Below the pieces are notes generated by a model, which did not search any database, was not told where the DNA came from, and saw only the letters and a list, made by a program, of their open reading frames with translations. The position numbers and the translations under genes are program-made. From positions 506,168 to 570,167 of the forward strand of contig BCIJ01000007.1 of assembly GCA_001599935.1 (NCBI GenBank): a stretch of 64,000 bases of DNA, written 5' to 3'. Of this stretch, positions 10,053 to 21,063 are shown piece by piece (within the stretch, counting starts at the first letter, position 1; the number at the start of each line of letters is the position of its first letter). Source of the stretch: Holtermannia corniformis (Eukaryota > Basidiomycota > Tremellomycetes > Holtermanniales).

Positions 10053-11968
10053 TCAGGCGCTCCAGGTCTTGGGGTCAGTCGTCAGCTGCGTCTTGCTGCT
10101 CATCGACGGCGCCTCGTGCAATTCGTAGTCTTCCTTTTGCGGCGAGCTCTTGAAGTCACCCTGAGAAGCGTCAGGTGTGTACTGTTGCGATCCATCGACG
10201 TACGTCGACGTAGGTGTGGACATCGGTTGTGACGCGGATCTCATTGGTGTTGAGGCCGTGGTTGTTGTTCGAGCGGTAGACTTGGCCGCTCTGCTTGGGA
10301 TGAGCCGTTGTCGGAGGGTCAGACAGGAGACACCACTCACCGTCGAGTCATTCGGCTGCCTGTTGAAACCCTTGCGCGAGTTCAAGGCGAAGAGCCTGTG
10401 CTAGTGAGCACGTATAAGACGTTGACACTGGGTGACTCACAAGCCTACGCCGTACACTTTAGACTGGACAACCTGAAGTGTGGCACCGAGCAGGTTCGCG
10501 GGGCTGGAAAGCTATTAGCTCATCCTTGCGCGGCACATGCCGACGCACTCAATGTTCGACTCGATCATAAATGCGGTAGCGACGAGCGTCGGCGGCAGTT
10601 GGGCCTATGCACCAGTCAGCATTACGAAACACAAGCTTGGCAGAACGCACTTCGAAAGTCATGCGCATGATCCGTGTCAATTGACGATCGGTGTGCTTCC
10701 ACCCAGTGCGCGCTTTCAGGAGCCCTCTCATGACTGTCTTTGATTAGCATCCAACGCTTGTGAACCTGACGCTTGTGCGCACCGTTGATCGTAATTGCAA
10801 CTGCGCTGGTCAGCGAGTGATCAGCAGCTTGTACACAAACCCACTATCAGCAGCCATGGTGAAGCAGAGCCAAGCTATACGTTCACGATGAGCTCGTCGG
10901 ATTGAGCCGTGATAGCCAACATACCCTGGATGGGCTGGAATCATGTCAGTGAGGTCCTATATCGACAGACTCGTCGACTTACACCACGGACGAGCGGTGC
11001 GTCCAGCTCAGATACCAGCTGGCTGAATTGTACCTGGTACTCCGTCAGCCAATCCTAAAACGACAAAGACCAGAAAACGTACCGTCGTCACCAATGCGCT
11101 TACGAGGTGACCGGTGATCAGCACCTATGACAGTGAGCTTACAATAGCGGGACGATGGAGCATGGTACCGACTAATATCGTGCCCAGAACCCAATAGTTC
11201 TTGTCCAGCAGCATCCAAGCTGCAAGAGTGTCAGGGTCGCTCTGGTAAGAACAGCCCATACATACCGCGATGTGCGAAGAACACTTGCACGATTGTAGTG
11301 TGTATCGAGTCGATGAACGGCCTGTTTGTTTCGGCATCAGCTGACAAGCTACTCTTCCGATGGCAAGGAAACGGACCATGGAGCCAGGTAGGTGGCTTCG
11401 AAGAACTGCGCTTTGGTGAGAAAATGGTCGAGGTATCCAGTCAAGTGCTAACCTGTCCGTAGAAGCCAAAGCCCTGGGTGGTCTCTGATGAGTGATCTTC
11501 GCGATCTATTTGATTCACATACCGCAATGAAGAGATGGTGCATGAACCAGCTGATACAGTCAGCACAGACAGGCCGCAGTATTTTGACATACAGAAGATA
11601 ACCCGAAGCACCAAGACACATGAAGGCGGACAGCGCAACGGTGATCTTGGTGTAGCGCGAGTCCCCGTCACAATCGCTGCGACAGTCAGCCTCGCACGAG
11701 TCTGTAAAGGATGGCAATTACCGGACATAGTAGATCACCTAGGGAGATTTAGCGCCAAAGTCACATCATCACCGGTGACGAACCTGCATGGTCATGATCC
11801 CGAGGAACAGCATGTCGAGCACCTAACACCAAGTTGAGTGCTTGATTCCAATCGAGGTACGCCACTACGTACAATGGAAGAAAAGTGACATCCTAGACCA
11901 TACGCTTCGGGCTGGAAGAGCTTTTTGGCCTCTGCCTCTGTCGGAAAGTTGGGGTAGTTGAGCTTCAT
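10053..11968 (-). CDS. DUF6534-like multi-spanning membrane protein, copy 1
   Basis: Basidiomycete-type seven-helix membrane protein of unknown function. Many short exons can be joined from MKLNYPNFPTEAEAKKLF (ATG at 11968) to a stop at 10053-10055. Recognisable steps in order: VLDMLFLGIMTMQVIYYVR (helix 1); YTKITVALSAFMCLGASGY; FIATTQGFGFYGQ; a helix ending IHTTIVQVFFAHRAW; YWVLGTILVGTM; the family hallmark LLKARTGWKHTDRQLTRIM, then AQLPPTLVATAFMIESNIEC; and SKVYGVGLLFALNSRKGF, followed by a polar C-terminal tail with RVTTDVHTYVD. Several exons are only 17-45 nt. The paralogue at 41225-43240 shares the hallmark segments and C-terminal layout. The family assignment comes from remembered motif layout; exact exon edges near helices 3-5 are uncertain. 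Confidence 0.7.
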
Positions 11969-12677
11969 GGGGGGTGATGGAGAGACGAGCGACAGCTGCT
12001 ACACTGTCGACAAGTGCTACACTTTCGCAAGTCGTACAACTGCAGCCGGCCAAGCCCCCACTCGCCTCCCTGAAATATACAAAGTGCCAAACTGCGAGAC
12101 ATCCGTGCGGCTTTGCGATGCCACACTTAAACGCTGTTGATGCCGATCAGGCGGCTCGCGCGGTCGCTAGGGTCCCAGATCTTGGCGGCCACAGGAACAG
12201 GGGACCCTCTAAGGGATCTCGTGTGTCTTGTAGGCTGTTTGACAATGAGCTGAACGATCAACGGGAGCGCTAGTGCAAGTCTGTTCTTTCGCACGGCGAC
12301 TCGAGACCGCGCGGCGGCGCAAGCTACGCCGTCAAAGGACCTTTCGACACCTGATCCCAGTGACAGGTGAAGGTTTTGCGGCGCGCTAGCGAGGTATTGG
12401 TCCGCTGAGACCGGAACCAACCATTGCTGTAGCTCCACGGGCACCCGAACGTGAAGGGGACCATGCGGTCGACTCAAGCGCGCAGCCTAGCATCGACACT
12501 GCCGCAAACTAAATCCAGAGCGAGAAACTCTATTTGGTCGCGAGACGGTGTGTTTGGAATGGTAGAGTCGCACAAATGCTACTCAGCGAATGTTATGCTA
12601 TACTTGCGTCCTCTCAGCTGCCTGTATGCGTTGTATCGAGTCCATCCATATGCTACAATCACCTTACGCACCCATGA
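11969..12677. other. Intergenic: upstream of DUF6534 copy 1
   Basis: 709 bp between the DUF6534-like gene start and the stop of the DUF3072-repeat gene. Short frames on both strands lack codon-usage or family support. I see no RNA gene or repeat. It probably contains the promoter of the DUF6534-like gene. Confidence 0.5.
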
Positions 12678-13493
12678 CTATTGACTCTTCAACTCTTCAA
12701 TCCGCTCACTCGCCTCACTCTTGCCCTGGACTTCGACATGCCCAACTCCCTTCTGCCCCTCCAACACCCTGATGAAGCCCTTTTGCTTGCCTGTCGCCGG
12801 ATCATCTCCCGTCGCCCACTGATCCGGGTGATCTAGGTGATTGGGGGAGAGAGGCGGTAAGGGTGCACCGTCGTGCGCTTTGACGCCCGTCACGAGCTCA
12901 TCGTCGTTGTCGTTCTGACGTGACTTTTTCGACGCGGGCTGCTCGTCGTCGATTGCGGATTTGATGGCGTTGCCGCGTTTGGCTTTGGCGTCGGCCTGAC
13001 CTGAGGTAGACGAGGCCGGCTGCTTACGTTTCGTGGGAGGTTTGGAAGGGGAGGAAGCAGGCGAGTCGACGTCAATCGGGTCTTCGGCATCGCCTTTGCT
13101 CTCGGCGGCCGCTTTGACGTCCTCTTCGTCCTCGCCTTCGGCATCGGCATCGGTCTCGTCACCTGTCCCGTCCTCGCCATTCTTCTTTTCACTGCTGTCA
13201 CCGTTCGCCTTCGCTTCTCCACCCTTGCGCTCCTCCAGCTCCTCATCCGCGCCTTTGGCCGCCTCGCCACGCTTCAGCTTCTCGATCGCGACGCTGGCCT
13301 CGCTCTTTCCAACCGTTTCAACGTCGACCCGTCCATCGGCAGCGATTCCCTTCTGCTGTTCCAGGCTTTGGATGAAGCCCTTTTGCTTGGCTGTTGCCGG
13401 CTCATCGCCTGTAGCCCATGAGTCCGGGTGGTCGAGGTGCTTTGGGGACAGAGGTGGGAGTGGAGCGCCGTTGGCAGCTTTGGTAGGTGACAT
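12678..13493 (-). CDS. Protein with two DUF3072-like repeats
   Basis: Single-exon gene of 271 aa starting MSPTKAANGAPLPPLSP. Two near-identical modules flank a disordered centre. Module 1 (about residues 8-75) contains HLDHPDSWATGDEPATAKQK, GFIQSLEQQKGI and SEASVAIEKLKRG. Module 2 (about residues 205-271) contains HLDHPDQWATGDDPATGKQK, GFIRVLEGQKGV and SEASERIEELKSQ. The pattern W.TGD.P.T..Q..F...L followed by K.EAS..I..L matches DUF3072, a short domain best known from bacteria. The centre is Glu/Asp-rich, then basic with likely nuclear localisation signals (PPTKRKQPA, PASKKSRQN). A nuclear or chromatin-associated role is only inferred from composition. It is divergent from the Laa2-like gene, 432 bp away. 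Confidence 0.8.
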   Translation of the reverse strand: MSPTKAANGAPLPPLSPKHLDHPDSWATGDEPATAKQKGFIQSLEQQKGIAADGRVDVETVGKSEASVAIEKLKRGEAAKGADEELEERKGGEAKANGDSSEKKNGEDGTGDETDADAEGEDEEDVKAAAESKGDAEDPIDVDSPASSPSKPPTKRKQPASSTSGQADAKAKRGNAIKSAIDDEQPASKKSRQNDNDDELVTGVKAHDGAPLPPLSPNHLDHPDQWATGDDPATGKQKGFIRVLEGQKGVGHVEVQGKSEASERIEELKSQ

Positions 13494-13925
13494 TGTGATA
13501 GTCGTGGTTTGCTTCTTTACAGCTGTATCGGTGTCTTCTAAGGAGGAAGCCCCCCGGGTGCAACCGGTTTACGTCTGATCGTGTGCTGAGGTGGACGCGG
13601 GATCGACGAGGTTGACGTCATGCGATCGTAAAGACGCGATGGGGACGCGTACAGATCAGACGAGACGATGGAGCTGCGACGTGTTGTCATCGAGCACGCA
13701 CTGTTCGAAGTTTTGAATCTCAGCCAAGATGTAGCCAACAGGCTGAGCTGGTAGTGATGCAGCTGCTGCGAGACAGTGTCAGCACAGACATCCGGGTTTG
13801 CCACGCGCCTACTTTGTACAAATAACGCTGCACGCCTGCCCACCGCGCGCCTATTAAGCATCACCTTTCGCCATACTGCTCATACGGTAAGCTGTTGTTT
13901 GCGTCTCACCAGCGTGAGCGTCAGC
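13494..13925. promoter_or_regulatory. Divergent promoter region, DUF3072 gene / Laa2-like gene
   Basis: 432 bp between two opposite start codons. A 50-codon minus frame beginning MTTRRSSIVSS lies inside it. It has no family signal and sits where two promoters are expected, so I do not call it as a gene. Confidence 0.45.
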
Positions 13926-15481
13926 ATGGACGATGACGCATGGACAGCCTCGCCGTGGGCAGACGCTCCAAGCTCACCCAAGCCATTACCTGGATCCACG
14001 CCTCGCACGAGCTTGGAGGCCAGCAAGCTCTTGATCCAACTAGAAACGGTCGCAATAACGCCACAGCCCATCGCGGCAGATTCATACGATGCTTGGGGCA
14101 GCAATGGTGATACTCCGGCTGTTCAAGTGATGGAAAGCGCAGCATCTGGCATTCAAGAAGAGCGTTTCGAAGCTCCGGTCGGTGCACCATTGCACGAAAT
14201 CGAGGAGGACCAAGCTCAGACAAGTGGGGACGCTCTGGACGATGGTGGATTCGACGACTTTGACGAACCAGTCAGCGGCGAGGTAGCATTCGAACGCACC
14301 GGCGCAGTCGATGACGACTTTGGCGACTTTGGCGACTTTGAAGAGGGCGACGGCGAAGCGCTCGAGCCCGCAGCCCAAGCGGCACAAGAGCCAAACCCGG
14401 TACACGCACCCATAGTGCGTCCTGTCCTTGTTCAGAGTCTCGCGAGCGACTCTAATAATACCGACAGCAGTCACTACGACTAGATCCATTCCCATCACCA
14501 TCGTCCCTTGCCGAGCAAATAGCAGCCCTACTAGAACCGTTGTTCCCAGATGCGACAAGCAGGCTGTCGGATGAGCCGTTACGACAAGTCGGAGGTCTCG
14601 GGCAGATCATGACTTCTGAGTCGAGGTATGTAGCGGCCATCATCATATACAAGCGACTGATGAAATCGGATAGCCGCGAAGCATATGCTCGACTCACGAC
14701 TCCACCGATGCTCAAGCCGCTCGACTGGACACGGTCAAGAACTAGACGAGAGCACCTGATCAGCCTCGGTGTGCCAGTCAACCTCGACGAGGTTGGTCTT
14801 TCACTTCTAGTCCCGGACCAGTAGCTGACTCTGCAGGTGGACTCGCATCGCCTGACCTCCCTCCCACCCCTCACCATCACTACCTCCGCCTACCGCCCAC
14901 CAGCCACCGAATCACCGCGCTTTACATCAGCAGAAAAGGGTAAAGCGCGCGCGGCGCCTACCGAACTCGTAAATGAAGATACAGAACGAAGAGAGCGAGC
15001 GCGCGAAAAGGAGGCGTATGGTCTCGGTCGGCGACCCGAGTTTGACTGGGGTAAAGCCGATGAGCTTGTTGCTATTGATGAGGGTCAGTCCATCCCTGAA
15101 CGACGTGGTCGTGATCCCTGACGGTCTACACAGAACGCCTGTCAATCATGCCTCGCGCGGTTCTCGAGCGGATCCAAAAAGACCTCGTCGAGACTTCGGC
15201 ACAGGCATCAGCTCTCCTCGCGCACCTCCTACAGCTCAAAGACGCTCAAGCAAACGATAGCGTCACATAGTATGTACCCTCGGGTAAGGCATCCTCAGTG
15301 GAATCCTAACGTAGCTCGCAGCAACGGCCTGATCTCTGAACTGATCTCCAACGCGCAAAAGATCAAAGCGGCCGCCAATGCCAACAGTGGCGGTGGCGTG
15401 TTTCGAAAGAGCTCGGTCAGGAAATCGACGGGGAGCGGAGCGAACACACCACGACGGACGGCGAGCCCGAGTCTGTGGTGA
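13926..15481 (+). CDS. Possible AP-1/clathrin accessory protein (Laa2-like)
   Basis: Six exons join in phase: 13926..14414, 14471..14625, 14674..14791, 14837..15083, 15134..15269 and 15322..15481, giving 434 aa. The N-terminal half is acidic and disordered, with repeated acidic-phenylalanine motifs (GGFDDFDE, DDDFGDFGDFEEGD at about residues 110-142). Such motifs bind the gamma-ear of AP-1 and GGA adaptors. The middle carries a conserved-looking segment, REHLISLGVPVNLDE. The C-terminal third is helical (PRAVLERIQKDLVETSAQAS, then YNGLISELISNAQKIKAAAN). This order resembles yeast Laa2 and the clathrin-binding region of aftiphilin-type proteins. The comparison is from memory, so function is tentative, while the gene model is well supported by phase. 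Confidence 0.6.
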
Positions 15482-15781
15482 TGAACGGCTCGCGGTGATG
15501 ATAATGACATGCACAATGTGCACATGCTAGATCTGGGTTGAGGCTGCAAGGGGACTTGGAGCGGGTGCGCGCGCGAATCACTGCGACTGCCTTGCAAGGA
15601 CTGACCAAAACTGATTAGTATCTGGTGCTACACACACCGGTTACTATCCCAGTCAATCAGCTGGAGTGCATCCAGTACTCCAGGTGGCCAAGCAATAGTG
15701 TCTCAGGAGATCCATTGAGAATAGCTAAATAGATACAGATCGGTCCAGCGCTTGCTTCTTTTTCACTCTACCTTGGCCCTC
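15482..15781. other. Intergenic, convergent 3' ends
   Basis: 300 bp between the stop codons of the Laa2-like gene (+) and the sugar porter (-). No coding or RNA signal was seen; expected to hold both polyadenylation regions. Confidence 0.5.
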
Positions 15782-17943
15782 TCACACACCGTTGCCCTTC
15801 TCGACGTGCTCCTTGTGTTGAACTTCCTGCGCGACCTTGTCAAGGCCAATCTGCCTCGCGACCCTCTCACGGCGCTCGCGGTCTTCAGCGCCCGAACGGT
15901 TGTTGAACACCTGATCAATCTCCTCGAGCGACTTGTTGCGCAGCTCGGGCAAGAGCACGATCGAGTAGAAGATGCCGACAATCATAAAGACCATGAAGAC
16001 AATGTAGGTCCGGTACCCGATGTTGTCAATCATGACGGGTGTGACCTGCCCAACGTTAGCTGGGGTGCTCAAGGGGAGAGGAAAGACGTACTTGGGCAAC
16101 GGTAAAGTTCATGATCCAGTTGGTGGCAGACGCAATCGACATGCCCTTCGCGCGCATGTCGAGCGGGAAGACTTCGGCGGAGACGACCCATGCAACTGTA
16201 CCGGTGTCAGCATGGTAGCACTTGGACCGGCACGGTGTGACTGACGAGGTCCCCAGGTGACGGCGAACTGCGCGTGATATGAGCGACCCAATCGATTGCT
16301 GTGGCAGGCGACATACCGAGGCAATATACCAGTACACGAAGAAGACGGCAGCGTTGCCGGCAGACTTGTGCGATGGGAAACGGTCGCCAAACTGGGCAAT
16401 GATGGCGGCAATGATGGCGTGGGAGATGGCCATCGAGGTGGCGCCGAAAGCGAGCATCGGCTTGCGACCAAAGTTGTCGACAAACGCAACGGCCGGGAAG
16501 GTGAAAACCTGGGAGTATTAGCTGGCGGAAAGCTATGGCAGGGCTGTGTACACGTACAAAATTGACAATGCCGACAACGCCAGTTGCGAGCAGGCCAATA
16601 GTGCCACCGGTCAGACCGATTTGCTCAAAGATGGTCGGCGCATAGTAGATGATTGCTGGACGAATCAGCATCCATACATGCAAACAAGCCGCACTCACCG
16701 TTGATACCGGACCACTGCTGAAGACCTTGAGCCATGCAAGCAAGCATGAGCCGGCGCAGGAGCGCGCGAGTCGTCACAAGGCGCTTGTATTCCATCAAGG
16801 TCGTCTTGAGGCCCGGCTTGGCAACACCGTAGCGCTCCTTGGCAGCCTCGACCTCGACAAGGCGCTCTGCTTGCAGTGCACGGAATTCGTACTGCACTTC
16901 AGGACTACCCGCATCTTGACCGCGAAGTTTCGCCAACGTGTCGAGAGTCTCCTCTTCACGGCCGCGAAGCATGAGCCAGCGTGGTGAGAACGGCAGGAAG
17001 ACTGCGCCGATGCAGAGGACGATGGCCGGGATCAGTTGGAGTGCGAGCGGGATGCGCCACGCAGCCTCGCTTTGGCCTGCGCCAGTACCCCCGATGTACT
17101 GTAGAGTATGAGCTTGCACGCTCTGAGGTGAGCATCAAAATCTCACGTTGGTGCCGTAGCCGATCCAGTAGCTGATGAGGATTCCAAAGGTAATGGCAAG
17201 CTGTTGCAGCGCAACGAGCGAGCCCCGGATACCGGGAGGCGCGAGCTCGGCGTTGAACTGATTTTGATTAGCCAGCGTGTTGCGCGGAAAATGCGTACGA
17301 ACCATTGGTACCAGCATCGAGAGCGCACCGACGGCCATGCCGGCAAACCAACGGCCGGCTATAACGATTATCAGACCACTTCACCACGGTGGTCGAAGAC
17401 ATACCGAAAATGAAGCCGAGGTTGGGTGGGGCACCCGCCTGAAGCGCAGTGCCGAGCATGAAGAGGACGCACTGCATCATCAGGTTGAGTCGCAAGTTTG
17501 GACGCCGAACGCACCCATCCCGAGATGGAGAACTTGCGCGAATACCGATCGGCCAGTGGTCCAGCCATGAGAGCGCCTACAAATGCGCCGAGCTCGAGGA
17601 TGGCTGTGGTGAAACCTTTGGTCTCTGAATTGTAGTATGGACCGGTGTGCAAAGAGTCGATCGCGGGATCGCCTGTCCGAACATTCTTCTCGTCGAGGAC
17701 CGGGTATCGCTTGACAAAGTCGGCCTGGCGGATATCAGAAACCTTATCTACAGCTATGAAACCACCTACCATGACTTGGACGGAACTGAAGACACCCTGG
17801 TTGTAGCCATAGAGCACACCACCCAGACTGGCAAACGTCGCCAGCCCGAGCGCGCGTTTGTTCTGCATCAGACCGCGGAAGCCCGTAGGCCCGCCGACCA
17901 TGGGTCCATCGAACCCAGAGCCTCCACCACCACCTCCGCCCAT
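15782..17943 (-). CDS. MFS sugar porter (hexose transporter family)
   Basis: Twelve-helix plasma-membrane sugar transporter in about ten exons. The start is ATG at 17943, followed by a glycine-rich leader. Family landmarks in order: FASLGGVLYGYNQGVFSSVQ (helix 1); ELGAFVGALMAGPLADRYSR (helices 2-3, with the conserved D-R loop); AELAPPGIRGSLVALQQLAI (helices 4-5); FLPFSPRWLMLRGREEE (the PESPRWL region, here FSPRWL); CMAQGLQQWSGIN followed after an intron by IIYYAPTIFEQIG (helix 7); AWVVSAEVFPLDMRAKG (helix 10-11 loop); and LPELRNKSLEEIDQVF, the PETKGRSLEE equivalent. The last has diverged from PETKG to PELRN. Substrate cannot be told. A TATA-like element lies upstream. Confidence 0.92.
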
Positions 17944-18882
17944 GCTGTCTGTTTCTATCTAGCGCTTGGTGCTTGAAGTGTGCCACACTCTGATGCCACG
18001 CCGGTCGTGTGGTGGTCTGGTTTCACAATTCGTCTGTCAAGGGAAAAGATGAGCGGCCGGTCGTGTGCTTTATATCCGGGACAGGCAAGCCAAGCTCTTT
18101 GCATCGCCAGCCATGACCTCAGTGTGCTCTTGGTCGGGCGTATGACTCCTCGCTGGATGCGCAACTGACCAGCCGGCTAAGAAGCCAATGACGTACGCCA
18201 CGCGGTCAGCTGCCTCGTATGGCGTCAGACCCTGGCGCGGTCCCCGCTCGGAGCAGCTTGGCCCCCTTGGCTCCCCGTTTAGACGAGTGCTGGTCCAGGG
18301 TCACCGCCGCAGCCGCCGGCGTCCGGGTGCCAAGGGCCTCGGCGTCGCCACAGCCGCACATGTGGACGCCGCGGCGGCACCGACGACCAATGAGACGCGG
18401 CAAAGGCGAGATGAGATGACTTACGGGTCGGAGGGTGAGGAACAGAAAAGTCGCGATCGATGCAGGGACCCATGTTGGCACCTGGCACCGACTAGACTGG
18501 TTTGCCATCTGGCCAAACATCGTCGTGCTGCGTCAACATGTGCCCGGTCGCCGCTAACAATAGCTCAAAGGGCCTCGTGCGGAGTGTCGTGTGCCCCATG
18601 CGAGCCACTGTGCGCTTCCTGAGAGCGTGAGATACTGCCAGCGCGCACAGAACGTGAGAACGGGCAGTCTTGTCGACGGCGGACATGTCGTCGACTCGCT
18701 CTTGGGTCGCGTCGTTGGTCCACCAGATGCTATCAGCACGACTTGCGGCCGTGAACGGCCCCTTCTGCTTCCTTTCCATCGGTACTGTTGCTGCTGATCA
18801 CTTTCACGGACTGCCTTTGATCCAATAGTCACTCAGGAGCTTTACTGACGGGCAACTGACCATAACAATCTCACTACTCACC
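17944..18882. promoter_or_regulatory. Divergent promoter region, sugar porter / hypothetical gene
   Basis: 939 bp between opposite start codons. It contains a TATAAA on the minus strand at 18069-18074, about 126 bp upstream of the sugar porter ATG. Frames in the region are GC-rich and show no protein family. Confidence 0.45.
18069..18074 (-). promoter_or_regulatory. TATA-box-like element upstream of the sugar porter
   Basis: TATAAA read on the minus strand (context GGATATAAAGC), about 126 bp from the start codon at 17943. Spacing is compatible with a core promoter plus short leader. Confidence 0.4.
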
Positions 18883-19684
18883 ATGTCGACGCGAAGCCAC
18901 AAGATCCCTCCGCCTCTGGCTTCGACGACAAGTCACCCGCTTCCCCACCTAGAAGTCACAACCCCACATACCCAAGTATTCTCGCCTTCCCCTCGATCTC
19001 TGCTCGCGTTCCCAAAGGCGCTCGCGACCCCTCTATCCGCCTTCTTCAGTACAAGCGGTAGCGAGGCGCGCTCGCCGACACCACATGTCGCCTTCACGCT
19101 AGTGTTGAATAGCTCAAAGGAGCTCGTCATATCGCCCATGCTGGTGGCTGGAGAGGGGGATGATGGCCCAAGCACCCCAGCATGGACACCAGCAAGTGGC
19201 TATGTAGCCAAAGTCGTGGCTGCGAACGAGTATAGTCTTGACATCGAGCTCTTCGACGAGGAGCGGGTTGTTGCTCGACTCGTCGGCGACCGCACGGGCA
19301 CGACCGTTACGCTCGGTCAGGAGACGGTCAACGTTCGTACGGGCGAAGGGAATGGCACGAGGTATGTTGGAAGCGAACGTGATGTGCGACGGCTGACGAT
19401 GACAGCCTGCAGCTCGTGACTGCTGACGAGACGTACACTTGGGTCGAGTCATCTGGCTTGGCTCTCTGCGTGTCGCTGTCGTCCAAGAGCACGATCGCTA
19501 GGATGCAGCACCGCGTCCTGGGCAAAGATCGGCTCGTGCTGCTCGGCGAAGGCATGGGCATGGAGCCGCTGCTCGTGCTGACAGCTGCAAAGGTGCGTCG
19601 CTCCTGCTCATTGTCCAAGTCACCGATCTCATTCCTTGACCGCAGTTGTGGTTCGAGCATGAAGCAAGCAAGACGTTTCGCTGA
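18883..19684 (+). CDS. Hypothetical protein (possible DUF6593-type fold)
   Basis: Three exons, 18883..19361, 19406..19592 and 19646..19684, join in phase to 234 aa. The first 70 residues are Ser/Pro/Thr-rich. The rest reads as a compact beta-rich domain: HVAFTLVLNSSKELVISPML, ETYTWVESSGLALCVSLS, TIARMQHRVLGKDRLVLLGE and MEPLLVLTAAKLWFEHEA. The order 'Y-W, short loop, IA, ... L.L...G.....LLVLTA' resembles DUF6593, a basidiomycete domain of unknown function. This is pattern memory only. The stop is 58 bp from the convergent DSS4 stop. Confidence 0.6.
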
Positions 19685-19742
19685 TTGATGCTCTACAACT
19701 TTATGAATATAATACACGTATGCACAGATCTCCTGGCTCGCT

Positions 19743-20305
19743 TCAAGCAGGCCCATAGCGTACCCGATCGGGAACAAGCCATGCCACACTCTCGCCCTCG
19801 AAACTCCAGCCTAGAGGACCCAGGTCGCACTCGGCACAGATGAGGTACTTGACCGGCTTGCTGTGCGTTGCGGCCGTCGATGGGTCCGGCCGCGTGAACC
19901 CAATGTTGTCGAATGCAAAGGGGCAGTCCTGTACTTGCCAGTACTGCTTGATGTGCGTAGGGGATGACGGGTTCAGGAAAGGCGAAGCGGAATCGTACGG
20001 GGGAAGCTGGCGTTGTCGCTTCAGTGCCGTCCGTGCGACGAGCGAGCGAGTTGACTCACATGGCTCTCGACGCCCTCGACCAGCTCAGCAGTATCCTTTT
20101 GCAGAATCACGCTACTACATTGTTCTCTGAAGCAGTAGATCTTGCGTGTATTCTTGCCCTGTCCAAGTCCTGGCCCTTGCTGGAACACCTCGGCATGCGT
20201 CTCGGTCTTTGGTGGTGCCTTTGGCCGGAAGGACGATGATTGCAGAGCAGCAAAGATGTCTGCCTGTGAGGGCTGACCTGCTGGAGTGTCCACTATGCCG
20301 CTCAT
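19743..20305 (-). CDS. DSS4: Mss4/Dss4-family Rab guanine-nucleotide release factor
   Basis: Zinc-binding chaperone that binds nucleotide-free exocytic Rabs (Sec4 in yeast). Two exons, 20305..20060 and 20006..19743, join in phase 0 to 169 aa. The first zinc half-site lies in KIYCFREQCSSVIL and the second in KYLICAECDLGPLGW; both cysteine pairs are intact. The segment DCPFAFDNIGFTR before the second site is the family signature. The 50-residue N-terminus is longer than in the animal protein and looks disordered. The start chosen is the ATG opening MSGIVDTPAGQPSQ. It shares a 148-bp divergent promoter with DPM3. Confidence 0.9.
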
Positions 20306-20453
20306 GATGATCGAGATACACCTCACTGCGGCGGTCAGATCACTACCAACGCGAGCACGGACGCGTGCTTTCTTTCGTTTCATCCGCCAACCGCACCAAC
20401 ACGTGAACTCGCTGACAGCTCGAGCGGTCGTTCACATCTATCAGCAATCCACC
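20306..20453. promoter_or_regulatory. Short bidirectional promoter, DSS4 / DPM3
   Basis: Only 148 bp separate the two start codons, so core promoters and 5' leaders of both genes must overlap or abut here. No TATA box was seen. Confidence 0.6.
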
Positions 20454-20837
20454 ATGACTCAAGGCACTCGCTTCCTCACCCTCGTCCTTCCTCTGGTCGT
20501 GGCCTACTTCTTGGCTCTGTTCAACATCCTGCCCGTCCCCTTTGTGAGCTCCGAGGTGTCCGATCAGATCCTACCTGTTGTCAGTCCATAGGTGAAAGAG
20601 TCACTGTCAACAGGCTGATCAAGCAAAGCTCCCCTGGTGGCTTCTCGTCTCGTTTGGGTCGTACTCCCTCACATCCCTTGGCCTGGGCCTCGTCCGCTTT
20701 CACGATTGCCCAGAGGCGTACAACTCGCTACTGCAGGCATGTCAGATGTGTCTTCGGCGTGACCGGGGCTGACTAGATTGCAGGAGATCAACCAGGCCAA
20801 AAACGAGCTGAGGGACCAGGGCGTATCTGTTGACTAG
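20454..20837 (+). CDS. DPM3: Dolichol-phosphate mannosyltransferase subunit 3
   Basis: Small ER membrane subunit that anchors the catalytic Dpm1, supplying Dol-P-Man for N-glycans, O-mannosylation and GPI anchors. Exons 20454..20579, 20629..20736 and 20784..20837 join in phase 0 to 95 aa. Two membrane helices lie in the N-terminal half (TLVLPLVVAYFLALFNILPV, then LPWWLLVSFGSYSLTSLGLG). The family signature FHDCPEAYNSLLQEINQAKN and a C-terminus ending in GVSVD follow. Length fits the family. Intron 2 (20737..20783) begins with GC instead of GT; the family alignment requires removing exactly that segment, and it has a GGCTGAC branch motif. Confidence 0.93.
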
Positions 20838-21063
20838 CCTGGTCATGTATCCGCTCCAAGACACGTTGCAACGAGCAGCTGCATGGTCTGCTGGCCGTCT
20901 GTGAACATTCAAGCGATATCGGCAATCAAGGGCGATGGTGAACGAGCTCAACAAGCGTTGACATGTCACAGGTCACGGTTGGATTTCAATGTTCATCTCG
21001 AGATGCGCTGCGATACGACTATACGCAAGAACTGAATGACTCTGCTGTGCAGCCCCCCACCGG

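Noticed and set aside
13033..13578. 181-codon plus frame, Ser-rich
   Set aside because: Antisense of the Glu/Lys-rich centre of the DUF3072-repeat gene; Ser runs are the expected complement.
13538..13864. 108-codon minus frame, possible small gene MTTRRSS…
   Set aside because: Lies in the divergent promoter between two good genes; no family match and no splice extension.
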